A DNA stretch of 45,816 bases. Origin: Flavobacteriales bacterium (GTDB lineage Bacteria > Bacteroidota > Bacteroidia > Flavobacteriales_G > JALEGO01). Numbering within the stretch: the first letter of the stretch is position 1; each line of letters starts with the position of its first letter. The translations under genes were made by a program, and so were the position numbers. The stretch lies in the NCBI GenBank assembly GCA_020631045.1, contig JAHDHZ010000003.1:19793-65608 (forward strand), read 5' to 3'. Positions 1 through 9,113 of the stretch are shown in pieces. The notes under the pieces are model-generated. The model was not told the origin of the DNA and made no database searches. It saw nothing but the letters and a program-made list of their open reading frames with translations.

Positions 1-315
1 TTTAGAAGTACTCCCATTTAAGCTCGTATTTAAGCTGATGTGCCCCAAATATGAGGCGAGCATAAATTTCTGGGTAATGCCATATTGTATGCCAAAACTG
101 TATAACCTTGAGTGATTCAAGCTTACAATATTTTTGGTGATGCTTAAAGCATTGTAGTTTGTAAAAACTGACTGTTGAGTGAGAACCAATATTCCTTTTT
201 GACTTTCACTTAAAAGGGTGTTGTTGTTGATTGAAAATCCGCATGATTCAACACCATGGTCAGCAATTGTAATGCCTGAATATACAGACAGTACAAACAC
301 TAAAATAAAGCGCAT
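1..315 (-). CDS. Partial secreted/outer-membrane-type protein (C-terminus off the left edge)
   Basis: Own translation from ATG at 315 (minus): MRFILVFVLSVYSGITIADHGVESCGFSINNNTLLSESQKGILVLTQQSVFTNYNALSITKNIVSLNHSRLYSFGIQYGITQKFMLASYLGHIS..., open to position 1; hydrophobic signal-like N-terminus. Confidence 0.6.
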   Translation of the reverse strand, partial: MRFILVFVLSVYSGITIADHGVESCGFSINNNTLLSESQKGILVLTQQSVFTNYNALSITKNIVSLNHSRLYSFGIQYGITQKFMLASYLGHISLNTSLNGSTSK

Positions 316-404
316 GTTGTTCTTTTTTTAGGCCTTAATAGATCCTAATTAAACGAATTGATTGTTGATTTCTTGAATTACCTGCTACTTAAAAGCAAGA
401 TGAA

Positions 405-773
405 TTAAGTGTGTTGCGGTGGATCAGTTACAAGTTTTGAAAAAGCAAACCTGTACAAGTTGAGGTATCTGGAGTGCTTTTTTTCTTTTTTAAGAACTTT
501 TATGGGTTCTTTTGTTTTCTCTAAAGAGGCAATAAAGTCAATTTTTAACAGTTCTATTTCTAATGAAGATTTATTTTGCTCTGTTTTCTTAAGACGTTTT
601 TTAAGATAACATTTGCCCTGACAAGTATTTTCTTTTGTGTTTTTTTGTTCACACAGATTGGTTTGGATGTATGATTTGTTAGCATTAAACCAGCCTATAA
701 CACCTACTTTGGTAAGTGTTGAGCTTAGAAAAATAAGCATTAATATAAATCCACATAAAGACCTCACAAGCAT
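405..773 (-). CDS. Small membrane-anchored protein with conserved-looking Cys motif (NLCEQKNTKENTCQGKCYLKKRL)
   Basis: ORF of 122 aa with N-terminal hydrophobic helix followed by C-x(8)-C-x(3)-C motif; resembles uncharacterised small Bacteroidota proteins. Confidence 0.6.
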   Translation of the reverse strand: MLVRSLCGFILMLIFLSSTLTKVGVIGWFNANKSYIQTNLCEQKNTKENTCQGKCYLKKRLKKTEQNKSSLEIELLKIDFIASLEKTKEPIKVLKKEKKHSRYLNLYRFAFSKLVTDPPQHT

Positions 774-785
774 AAAATTAATGAA

Positions 786-2162
786 TTATGCATGAAATTC
801 ATTGAGCAAATCAAAAACTGTTTTTACAGGTGTAAAAGTAGAGGCCTCAACATCGATGAAAAGGGTATTCCAGTTGTGCATAGAGCCATTCCAAAGACCG
901 GGGTATTCGATGATCTTAATAGGGGTGCCTTGGTGATCTTTTTGACTTAAAATAAAGGCTTCACGATTCACATACTTTGAAAGATCGTATTTTTTTTGAT
1001 CTACATCATAAATGTGACAAGCAATGTTTACTGGATTAAAATGTGTTGATGAACCTAGGGCTTCTTTTTGATCTTTATGATTCAAATCAAGGTGAACTTT
1101 TTCAACAATTTGAAGTGTGTTTTGTTGTTCTGATCTTACCCAGAAAGGACCTCCTCCTGGAGCACCTTGGTTTTTTACCATCCCACAAACTCTTGCAGGG
1201 CGATCAAGTTGCTCAATCAATTGATTTGTGCTTGATTGATCTAGATGCCATTTTTTAAGAAATTCTATATGTGAAGCAGCGTCAAATATTTGCTTTTCAA
1301 TATCGGCTAATATTTGCAAGCGTTTTTCAATGAACTCACAAAGCAATCCACCAATGATTTTTTTTGTCTTGATCACTTTGGCTTTGTGGGCATCTTTTTG
1401 AATGTTATCAATGTTGTTGATGAAAATTAGTTCGGCATCAATTGAGTTTAAGTTTTCAAGTAATGCTCCGTGACCTGCAGGTCTTTTTAAAAGATTTTGG
1501 TGTTCATCGGTGACCAGTTTGCCTGAGTGGTCTACAGCAACAGTATTGGTTTGTTCATTTTGAAAAGAGGCGCTGATTTTTACACCATATTTTTTTTCAA
1601 GATACTTAAAAAGGGGGGTAAATTGATCTTTTGCATTTTTTGAAATGGTAAAGTGCAGAGCTTTGTCTTTTTGAATAAACTCAAGAGCATCTTTCACATG
1701 TTCTTCAACGGGGGTAAATTTACTTTGACCGTTCTTGTGAAAGGCGATAAGCCCTTTTGGTAAGGTGGCAATTTGTGTTAAAACATCTTCAATGTTTTTA
1801 ATCGAAGTGCTGTAAAATGCAAAGTCTTTTAAGCGAGTCAAGAATTTACTTTGTTGTTTGGAATCTACTCTAAGGTCTTTAAACATTCTGCTCGCCGCAC
1901 CTGAGGCAGGAATAAAAGAACAAGCAGAGTAAGTTGTTCGCTCAAAATGATTAATGTATTGCTGTTTTTCTTCTTGATTTAAAGAGAGAATGCCATCGCC
2001 AATTTGAGCAGAGCGTTGCACTGAGATGAAATTATTTTCTTGATTTAAGAATCTTTTTTGTTCTTCTAGCGTAAGAAGCAAAGCAATGAGTTTTAATTTG
2101 CTCAAAAGTAAGTAGAAGTGCGCTGGCTGAGAACATATTTTCAAAAAAAAATAATTAGGCAT
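786..2162 (-). CDS. DUF4301 family protein
   Basis: FIPASGAASRMFKDL, RPAGHGALLENLN and CGMVKNQGAPGGGPFWV motifs typical of DUF4301. ORF opens at TTG 2177; ATG at 2162 or TTG at 2105 are alternative starts. Confidence 0.85.
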   Translation of the reverse strand: MPNYFFLKICSQPAHFYLLLSKLKLIALLLTLEEQKRFLNQENNFISVQRSAQIGDGILSLNQEEKQQYINHFERTTYSACSFIPASGAASRMFKDLRVDSKQQSKFLTRLKDFAFYSTSIKNIEDVLTQIATLPKGLIAFHKNGQSKFTPVEEHVKDALEFIQKDKALHFTISKNAKDQFTPLFKYLEKKYGVKISASFQNEQTNTVAVDHSGKLVTDEHQNLLKRPAGHGALLENLNSIDAELIFINNIDNIQKDAHKAKVIKTKKIIGGLLCEFIEKRLQILADIEKQIFDAASHIEFLKKWHLDQSSTNQLIEQLDRPARVCGMVKNQGAPGGGPFWVRSEQQNTLQIVEKVHLDLNHKDQKEALGSSTHFNPVNIACHIYDVDQKKYDLSKYVNREAFILSQKDHQGTPIKIIEYPGLWNGSMHNWNTLFIDVEASTFTPVKTVFDLLNEFHA

Positions 2163-2606
2163 CAAAAAAAAGAACAAAGAGCAACTTCTTTTCTAAAAGC
2201 TCAGTCTATTTTATTTCTTGTTGAAGCAGAACAAAGACAAGCCATGGAAGCCTTACTGAAAAAGTATGAATCAAAAAAAATAGAGGTGTTGTATCTCTCA
2301 GATTTAAAAAGAGCTCAACAAGACCAAGATGATTTGATGATATTTAAAAATGACTTTAGTTATTCATATACTCTTAAGCGTGATTTTCATCAAGCTTTAT
2401 TAAATCATAGACATGATTTATTAATCAATCTAAATGCCTCAGAAAGCTTAGAGTTACAAGTACTTATTGCACAATCTAAATCTACCTTTAAAACAGGTCT
2501 CTTCACTGGTGAAAAACAACTTGATTTTGAATTGAATCAGCAAGGCATTGAAGATTTCAATCAGTACTTTGAAGCTCTTGAAGCTTACCTCAATAAAATC
2601 AGTTAG
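2118..2606 (+). CDS. DUF6913-like hypothetical protein
   Basis: 162 aa ORF with GTG start; N-terminal basic helix then a Rossmann-like ALLKKYESKKIEVLYL; general resemblance to the Bacteroidota DUF6913 family. Confidence 0.5.
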   Translation: MRWLRTYFQKKIIRHQKKEQRATSFLKAQSILFLVEAEQRQAMEALLKKYESKKIEVLYLSDLKRAQQDQDDLMIFKNDFSYSYTLKRDFHQALLNHRHDLLINLNASESLELQVLIAQSKSTFKTGLFTGEKQLDFELNQQGIEDFNQYFEALEAYLNKIS

Positions 2607-3315
2607 ATTGATAAAACCAATCTTTATAAACAAAGATGTTATTGATGTAGGTGTCTGCGTAAACAAAGTAACCCTTTGATTGCATTAGTTGAAGAATTTT
2701 ATTGTTTTTTTCTTTGATGTGATCTTCAGAATAACTGCATGTCTCAATACAAATCACAGGAATAGGGTATTTATTGAAATCAAGAGATTCAATAATTTTA
2801 AAATCTAATCCTTCAACATCTAAAGATAAAAAATCAGGTAATTTTTGTTCTTGCTCTAAAAGTTGATTAATCTCAATAAGCTTTACTTTTTGTGTCGAAA
2901 GATGTTTATACGATCCTTCTTTTATACGCATTTGAGCTTCTTGTTGATCAAACGTGCTGTGTGCTGCTTCTTCAAAAAGAAAAAAATCAGCCATTTTTTG
3001 TGTTGAGTCAAAGCCTACGCCAGCATGAATGAGTCGATCATTTGGTCTTTTTTCTGCAATTTGATCAATCATTTGAATGTTCGGCTCAACCAAAGTGCCT
3101 TTTGAATTTTCTTTATAGAAAAAGTAAGTGTTTGATCCGTAATCAGGCTTGTCTACTCCGATTTCAAGGTATTGAATGGTTTGAATGCCTTTGCTTTTAA
3201 ATAAAAAATTGACAATACGGTCTTCACCAGCTTGGCTGTATGAAGCAGGCACATAATCAGGTTTTATGAATTTAAAAACAAGATGCTTAATGCTCTTTTT
3301 AACGGCTTTAAGCAT
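2599..3315 (-). CDS. FkbM family methyltransferase
   Basis: YSQAGEDRIVNFLF, YLEIGVDKPDYGSNTYFFY and DFLSLDVEGLDFKIIESLDF match FkbM-type SAM methyltransferases. Confidence 0.8.
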   Translation of the reverse strand: MLKAVKKSIKHLVFKFIKPDYVPASYSQAGEDRIVNFLFKSKGIQTIQYLEIGVDKPDYGSNTYFFYKENSKGTLVEPNIQMIDQIAEKRPNDRLIHAGVGFDSTQKMADFFLFEEAAHSTFDQQEAQMRIKEGSYKHLSTQKVKLIEINQLLEQEQKLPDFLSLDVEGLDFKIIESLDFNKYPIPVICIETCSYSEDHIKEKNNKILQLMQSKGYFVYADTYINNIFVYKDWFYQSN

Positions 3316-3318
3316 ACT

Positions 3319-4548
3319 TTAAATGATTTCAATTTCAGGCAAAGGGAAAATAAATTTTCCGCCATTTTTTCGAAATTCTTTTTCACGCTCAAGTATAGAG
3401 TGTTTAAAGTGCCAAGGCAATACAAAAAAATAATCTGGCTTCATGGCTCTAGCTTCTTGCTCAGAGATGATCGGAATATGCGTACCAGGGGTATAACATC
3501 CAAACTTATCAGGATTGACCTCTGCAATTGCAGGAATGAGCTGGGGGCCAATATTACAGAATTGTAACAATACGTTGCCTTTAGTAGAGGCTCCATATCC
3601 GATGATTTTTTTACCATCAGCCACCAAAGATTCAATCAAACTAAGTAGGTTTTTTCGGTGTTGAAATACTCTTTGTTCAAATGCTCTATAAGGCTTTTCG
3701 GTGTGGAGCTCTAAATCAACTTCTTGTTGTAACGTCCAATTGATCAAAGGTGTGTTTTGAGTAATTGGATTTTCTTTTTTTGCTGCAGTGATGGCAAAGC
3801 TCCCTCCGTTTACAGCATTCATTTCAACATCAACAACTTTTAAGCCGCAATCTTCAAGCAGGTTTTTAACTACCTTGAAAGAATAAAATTCTAAATGCTC
3901 ATGACAAATGGTGTCGTAAGAATTTGTGCGAAGCATTGATGGCATATAGCTTTGTTCAAAATGCCATATGCCATCATCAGCAAGTACTTGAGCAATATCT
4001 TCTACAAATTTCTTAGGGCTTTCTAAGTCATAGAACATGGCAATGGATGTGATGATTTTTGCTTTTTTAGAGCCAAAAGTTTTTTGAAATTCTGAAGCTG
4101 AGAAAAAATCAGCTATTAATTCGATGCCATCTGTGTAGAAGTCAATAAATTTTTTCCCGGTAGGATCCATCCCCACGCGCTGTACCTCTTTCGTATAAGC
4201 TTTTAAAGAAGTTGCATCATTACTACCAATATCTAAAACTAAGTCGTCTGATCCCAACGCTACTTTTTGCTCAAGGGTTTGAATTTTATGGGTTAAGTGA
4301 TTGACCATAGAGTTGTTTAAGCCTGATCGGTAGCCATAGTTTTCTCCGTACATCTCATCAAGATCATAAGAATGCTCGAGCTGCAGGAGTTCACTATCAG
4401 GGTTCCAGACTAGGTTTAAAGGCCCTTTGGTAATTTTTTCAGACGTTGATTTAGGAAAGACACCTGTTAAATACTGTTCGCCTAAAGATAAGACTCTAAC
4501 AAGATTTTTTGACCCACTAATTCTGCAAGAAGAGATTTTTTTAATCAT
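3319..4548 (-). CDS. Class I SAM-dependent (C-)methyltransferase, Methyltransf_13/23/14 architecture with degenerate zinc-binding domain
   Basis: N-terminal CRISGSKNLVRVLSLGEQYLTGVFPKS, then YGENYGYRSGLN, LVLDIGSNDATSL (SAM motif), HEHLEFYS and IIGYGASTKGNVLLQ. Confidence 0.85.
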   Translation of the reverse strand: MIKKISSCRISGSKNLVRVLSLGEQYLTGVFPKSTSEKITKGPLNLVWNPDSELLQLEHSYDLDEMYGENYGYRSGLNNSMVNHLTHKIQTLEQKVALGSDDLVLDIGSNDATSLKAYTKEVQRVGMDPTGKKFIDFYTDGIELIADFFSASEFQKTFGSKKAKIITSIAMFYDLESPKKFVEDIAQVLADDGIWHFEQSYMPSMLRTNSYDTICHEHLEFYSFKVVKNLLEDCGLKVVDVEMNAVNGGSFAITAAKKENPITQNTPLINWTLQQEVDLELHTEKPYRAFEQRVFQHRKNLLSLIESLVADGKKIIGYGASTKGNVLLQFCNIGPQLIPAIAEVNPDKFGCYTPGTHIPIISEQEARAMKPDYFFVLPWHFKHSILEREKEFRKNGGKFIFPLPEIEII

Positions 4549-4589
4549 TAAAATTCAAATGAGTCGCTAAATTAAAAAATACTTAAGAA

Positions 4590-5720
4590 TTAATGCCTTA
4601 ATCTACGTTTTAAAGTCTCTTTTAAAAACGCGATGCTGAGCAAAACTTTATATTGATACTCAAAAAACAATGACCTGGCATTTCTTTTTCTGTAAAGCCT
4701 TACTGAACCTAAGTGCTTGAGGTAATTTTTAAACGACTCAGTACCTTTGTAATACAGCACCTCTTTTAAATAGCTATGTGTGTAAGGTACTAGAGTTTGA
4801 TGATATTTTTGTTTTGCCTTTTCAAAGTCTGATAAAAAACATTCAATTATTTCTAACAATTCTGAGTTAGATTTATCGTCGCATTCAATGATGTGCTGAT
4901 GATCAATGCCATGGTGTTTAAAATCGTATACTAAAGAGGCAAATCCGTGAGCAGGAGCGTTTTTTTTAAGTAGTTGTAATTGCTTTAATTCTTTTGCCCA
5001 ATTTGAAGTCAATAGCCAAGAAATACCACTACTACAACCAATAAAATGAGAACAATACTTTGAAAGCTCTGCATTTTCTCTATAAGTCAGTGCAGAGGCG
5101 TCAATAATGTTTTTGTAAGCAGTATTGATTTTAAGATGAGAAGAGACAATGAATAAATGATTATTCAATACTGGAGCCAAACGCTCTAAGAGCTCAAGCA
5201 TAAGCTCTAAATTGATAAAAGATTGCCCGCTGCTTGGTGCGCATTCAATAAGCACAACTTTTTGATAGCTTTTAAAGTCATGCTTTAAAGCAAAATCACT
5301 TACATTCTGAACTTCTATATCTGTAAGATGTATTCTTGGAGTAAGATCAGAGGGCTTGTCTTTGAGCTGGTTGAACAAAGTAGATCGTGTCGTACCATCA
5401 AAATAATGATGATTGTCTGGAGGAATTTGTAAAAAAAATACTTCTTGAAATGTGCCTTTTTTTTTCAGTGCTAAAGCTTCTTGTTTGACCTTTGACCAAA
5501 TAGTTTGATACGGCGAATCTTTTTCGGCATCATATGTGATTTCCCAGATGTGGTCAACATCATTGTTATGCCCTATAACTTGCTTGCACTTGTAAGAAAT
5601 GGCCCAAGTGATGGTGCAGTGTGGGTGGATGGTCTTTAAGTGATGGGCAAAAGCGGTGCTCATCAAACAGTCTCCGTTAGAGACTAAATGTACAATTAAA
5701 AAGTGTGGATTAGTTTTCAT
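4590..5720 (-). CDS. Glycosyltransferase family 9 (heptosyltransferase-like)
   Basis: N-terminal FLIVHLVSNGDCLMSTAFAHHLKTIHPHCTITWAI and a late SKYCSHFIGCSSGISWLLTSN segment, as in GT9. Confidence 0.7.
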   Translation of the reverse strand: MKTNPHFLIVHLVSNGDCLMSTAFAHHLKTIHPHCTITWAISYKCKQVIGHNNDVDHIWEITYDAEKDSPYQTIWSKVKQEALALKKKGTFQEVFFLQIPPDNHHYFDGTTRSTLFNQLKDKPSDLTPRIHLTDIEVQNVSDFALKHDFKSYQKVVLIECAPSSGQSFINLELMLELLERLAPVLNNHLFIVSSHLKINTAYKNIIDASALTYRENAELSKYCSHFIGCSSGISWLLTSNWAKELKQLQLLKKNAPAHGFASLVYDFKHHGIDHQHIIECDDKSNSELLEIIECFLSDFEKAKQKYHQTLVPYTHSYLKEVLYYKGTESFKNYLKHLGSVRLYRKRNARSLFFEYQYKVLLSIAFLKETLKRRLRH

Positions 5721-6159
5721 GAATATTCAAGATCATCTCTTGAAATAGCTGGTCGATACGGTGCATGCACTTGTTGCGTTCTAAGTTTAAAACAGCTAAG
5801 TTTTTTACCACTACATCTTTTTGATCGACAGCAACTTGATCAAATTCATATACCTTTTCTTGCTCGTGCCACAAATCACAGTTTACTTGAGCTAGGTTAG
5901 CAAAAGTCTCACCAATTTCTCCGTTGAAATTACGTGTTTGATTGCCTTTTTTCTTGTATACTTTGTTGGGATTGAAGACCAATTGATCTACATGGATGTT
6001 TCCTGAAATGGCATCAGCTATAAAGCCATTGATTTCATTTTGCAATTGGCCAGATTGCGCTTTAAGATTTTTAAGCTTCAAAGCATCATTTTCGGTATGA
6101 AACTCTTTGAGTTTTACAATGGTGAGTTTATCGCATAATGATCCTAGAGTTTCAGCCAT
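5710..6159 (-). CDS. DUF4254 domain-containing protein
   Basis: GSLCDKLTIVKLKEFHTE...LNLERNKCMHRIDQLF matches the DUF4254 pattern; overlaps the GT9 start by 11 nt. Confidence 0.75.
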   Translation of the reverse strand: MAETLGSLCDKLTIVKLKEFHTENDALKLKNLKAQSGQLQNEINGFIADAISGNIHVDQLVFNPNKVYKKKGNQTRNFNGEIGETFANLAQVNCDLWHEQEKVYEFDQVAVDQKDVVVKNLAVLNLERNKCMHRIDQLFQEMILNIHEN

Positions 6160-6161
6160 AA

Positions 6162-7055
6162 TTATTTTTTTTCAAAAGTATAAAAAAGCATTTCTTTGGC
6201 AAGTGCCTCAATAGAGTATTTAGGCTGATAACCAATTGAAAATAGTTTAGTGGGGTCTGAATAAATGACCTCAGAGCAGTCAGACTTTTCTAAATCATAA
6301 TCAATATAATTGCTGTAATCTAAATCGAGCAATTCAAAACAAAGTTTGCACCAATATTCAAGATTGTATTTCTTGCCACTTCCTATGACCAATTCAAAGT
6401 GTTTTTCTTGTTGCACCATCATGTATACGGCGTGCATAAAATCACCTGCAAAGTTGAATTCTTTCTCTGCTTTGATGTTTCTTAAGGTTAATTGAGCTTT
6501 TTGTTTTTCAGCTGCTTGAAGTGCTGTTTGAACAATTTGCTGATTGATATGGCTTGATTTTCTTAAAGGGCTGTCATGGTGAAAAAAGAACCCTATATAG
6601 ACTCTCAGACCTAAGCTTCTGTAATATCGAGCGGCATAGGTTGATTGGATTCGGCTTATCGCGTAAGGGCTATTAGCTTTAAATGGTGTTTGTTCGTTGA
6701 TAGGCTTGCCTGAATTTTCAAATTGCACGGCACTACCCGATAAAAATACTTTGGTTTGTGGGGCATGCTGATAACAAGCTTCAAGAATGTTTAACGAGCC
6801 TGTTGAGATGCTTTTGTGATTTTCAAATACATATTTATGTGCAGTAGAGGAGGTAGCTGCCAGATGAAAAACATACTTGGGTTGATGCTGTTTTATAAGT
6901 TGTGAGACTGATGTATAGTCAGAAACATCAGCTTGTACCCAATGGCCTTTTGACCTAGAAACTAAAATTGTTTCAAAATGATTTTTTTGTAAGACTTCAT
7001 TTAAGTAAAAAGCATCTTGACCACTTGCACCGAAAATAATGGCTTTTTGACTCAT
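6162..7055 (-). CDS. NAD-dependent epimerase/dehydratase (GDP-mannose 4,6-dehydratase-like SDR)
   Basis: IIFGASGQDAFYLNEVL nucleotide-binding motif, VFHLAATSS, YAISRIQSTYAARYYR. Confidence 0.8.
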   Translation of the reverse strand: MSQKAIIFGASGQDAFYLNEVLQKNHFETILVSRSKGHWVQADVSDYTSVSQLIKQHQPKYVFHLAATSSTAHKYVFENHKSISTGSLNILEACYQHAPQTKVFLSGSAVQFENSGKPINEQTPFKANSPYAISRIQSTYAARYYRSLGLRVYIGFFFHHDSPLRKSSHINQQIVQTALQAAEKQKAQLTLRNIKAEKEFNFAGDFMHAVYMMVQQEKHFELVIGSGKKYNLEYWCKLCFELLDLDYSNYIDYDLEKSDCSEVIYSDPTKLFSIGYQPKYSIEALAKEMLFYTFEKK

Positions 7056-7058
7056 AAG

Positions 7059-8273
7059 TTAAAGTTGACTTATTGTATATCTTGGCCACACATTACCATA
7101 TTCTAAGCCATCATAAGCCGCAAATTTTGAACCTACATCATTGATTTGAAAACTATAAATGTCATTTTTTAAATCATAATTGGCTACCCCTGGGTGGTTG
7201 ATGCACATGAGCCATGAATATCTTCCTGGAGTGATGAATTCTTTTTCAAGACTCAGTTTTAGCTCAATGGTTTTATCTTCTTTCAGTTTGAAGGCCTTGA
7301 GAGGCTCGTTAATTGTAAAGACTCTACGCTTAAACTTATCATATAAACTGATAGAAAGTTCCATGCCTTGAGAAAACTCAGGTACACACATATTTATTTT
7401 AACATCAATTTCTTGATTGTGATTGAATTGATTGACAATTTCGTTTTTTGCATTGCGCATTGAAAAGTGAATAAATTCGTTTTTCGATCCAAAATGCTCT
7501 TTATTGATGAGCTCGCTAGAGTCATTTTCTTGAATGGGAGCGTTGTAATGATCAATTACAGTATTGATTTGATCGTCAAGCTTAATCTGGCCTTTTTCAA
7601 GTAAAATACCCCTTGAACAAAGTGTTGGTAAAATAGCCATATTGTGGCTCACAAATAAAATGGTTCTGCCAGAGTCATTCACCTCTTGAACCTTATTGAT
7701 GCATTTTTTTTGAAATTCAGCATCACCTACAGCAAGTACTTCATCGATTACTAAAATTTCAGGTTCTAAAAATGCTGCAACCGAAAATGCTAAGCGTAGT
7801 TGCATGCCTGAGCTAAAATGCTTGAGTGGGGTGTTTAAGAATTTTTCTGTTCCACTGAAACCTACAATATCGTCAAATTTGGCGTCAATTTCTCGCCTTT
7901 TCATACCTAAAATAGAACCATTCAGATATACGTTTTCTCGACCTGTAAGTTCTGGATGAAAACCTGTTCCGACTTCTAATAATGAAGCAATTCTACCATT
8001 TAGACCGATTCTGCCAGTTGTGGGCGGAGTAATTCTTGAAAGAATTTTAAGTAGGGTTGATTTTCCGGCTCCATTTTTACCCACAATGGCAACACTTTCG
8101 CCTGCCTGAACATTGAAGCTCACGTCATTGAGCGCATAAAATGTTTCTTTTGCTTGCTTTTTAAAAGGATTTTTAAACTGAGTTAATTGATCTCTCAAGC
8201 TTAAATAAGCACTTTGTGAAGAGCGAATTTGATACTGCTTTGAGACATTTTGTATGCTTAATATAGTATTCAT
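7059..8273 (-). CDS. Polysaccharide ABC transporter ATP-binding protein with Wzt-type C-terminal domain
   Basis: Walker A GKNGAGKST, signature HFSSGMQLRLAFSVA, Walker B ILVIDEVLAVGD; about 150 aa C-terminal beta-rich extension. Confidence 0.93.
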   Translation of the reverse strand: MNTILSIQNVSKQYQIRSSQSAYLSLRDQLTQFKNPFKKQAKETFYALNDVSFNVQAGESVAIVGKNGAGKSTLLKILSRITPPTTGRIGLNGRIASLLEVGTGFHPELTGRENVYLNGSILGMKRREIDAKFDDIVGFSGTEKFLNTPLKHFSSGMQLRLAFSVAAFLEPEILVIDEVLAVGDAEFQKKCINKVQEVNDSGRTILFVSHNMAILPTLCSRGILLEKGQIKLDDQINTVIDHYNAPIQENDSSELINKEHFGSKNEFIHFSMRNAKNEIVNQFNHNQEIDVKINMCVPEFSQGMELSISLYDKFKRRVFTINEPLKAFKLKEDKTIELKLSLEKEFITPGRYSWLMCINHPGVANYDLKNDIYSFQINDVGSKFAAYDGLEYGNVWPRYTISQL

Positions 8274-8276
8274 GAA

Positions 8277-9101
8277 TTACGCGATATCAGCAAAGTAGTT
8301 TTCTGTTTTATTAAAGTAAACCGTACCCAATATCAGCAACAGGCATGCACTTGTGAGGCTTAAAAAAAGCATGTTGAAATTTTCAATATCAATGCCAATG
8401 GCAAAACGAGCCATTTCAATAGGTGCATACATGGGGTTTAAAGCAAAAACATACTGAAATTTTTCAGGAAACATACTGCTGGGATACATCACAGGTGAGA
8501 TAAACATCATAAGCTGGATCAAAAAAGGAATTACATACCTAAAATCTCGATACTTCACGTTTAAAGCACTCAACAATAGACTCAACCCTGTTGTAGCAAT
8601 CAATGTGCTTAAAAAGGCGGCAATCAATCCACCCAAAAAAAGAACAAAGACAATAGAATGTTGATAATAAAGCAAAACAAGAATCAGAATACACAAACTA
8701 ATTAAGAAGTCAAATGCAGAGGTAAGTACGCTAGAAAGCGGAATGATAACTCTAGGAAAATAGATTTTTTTAATGATGTTGGCATTGCTGACCATACTGT
8801 TTCCCGCACTAGCAAGCGCACTTGAAAATAAATTCCAGAAAATAAGCCCCGAAATCACATATAAAGGGTAAGGTACCTGAAGTTCAGTGAAAGAGCTTAT
8901 GGCACGTCCCAAGACCAAACTCAATAAAAGCATCATTAACAAGGGCTGTAGTACAATCCATAAAAAACCCAAAGCGGTTTGCTTGTATTTAACCTTAATG
9001 TCTCTCCAAGTAAAAAAGTAAAATAACTCTTTGTACAGCAAAATGTTGCTGAAAAAAGAAGCATTTTTTTTGGAATCAATGATGTATTTAAAGTCTTTCA
9101 A
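8277..9101 (-). CDS. Polysaccharide ABC transporter permease (Wzm/ABC2 family)
   Basis: FFTWRDIKVKYKQTALGFLWIVLQPLLMMLLL and multiple TM helices; adjacent to the Wzt-like ATPase. Confidence 0.93.
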   Translation of the reverse strand: MKDFKYIIDSKKNASFFSNILLYKELFYFFTWRDIKVKYKQTALGFLWIVLQPLLMMLLLSLVLGRAISSFTELQVPYPLYVISGLIFWNLFSSALASAGNSMVSNANIIKKIYFPRVIIPLSSVLTSAFDFLISLCILILVLLYYQHSIVFVLFLGGLIAAFLSTLIATTGLSLLLSALNVKYRDFRYVIPFLIQLMMFISPVMYPSSMFPEKFQYVFALNPMYAPIEMARFAIGIDIENFNMLFLSLTSACLLLILGTVYFNKTENYFADIA

Positions 9102-9113
9102 TGTTTAAAGCAC

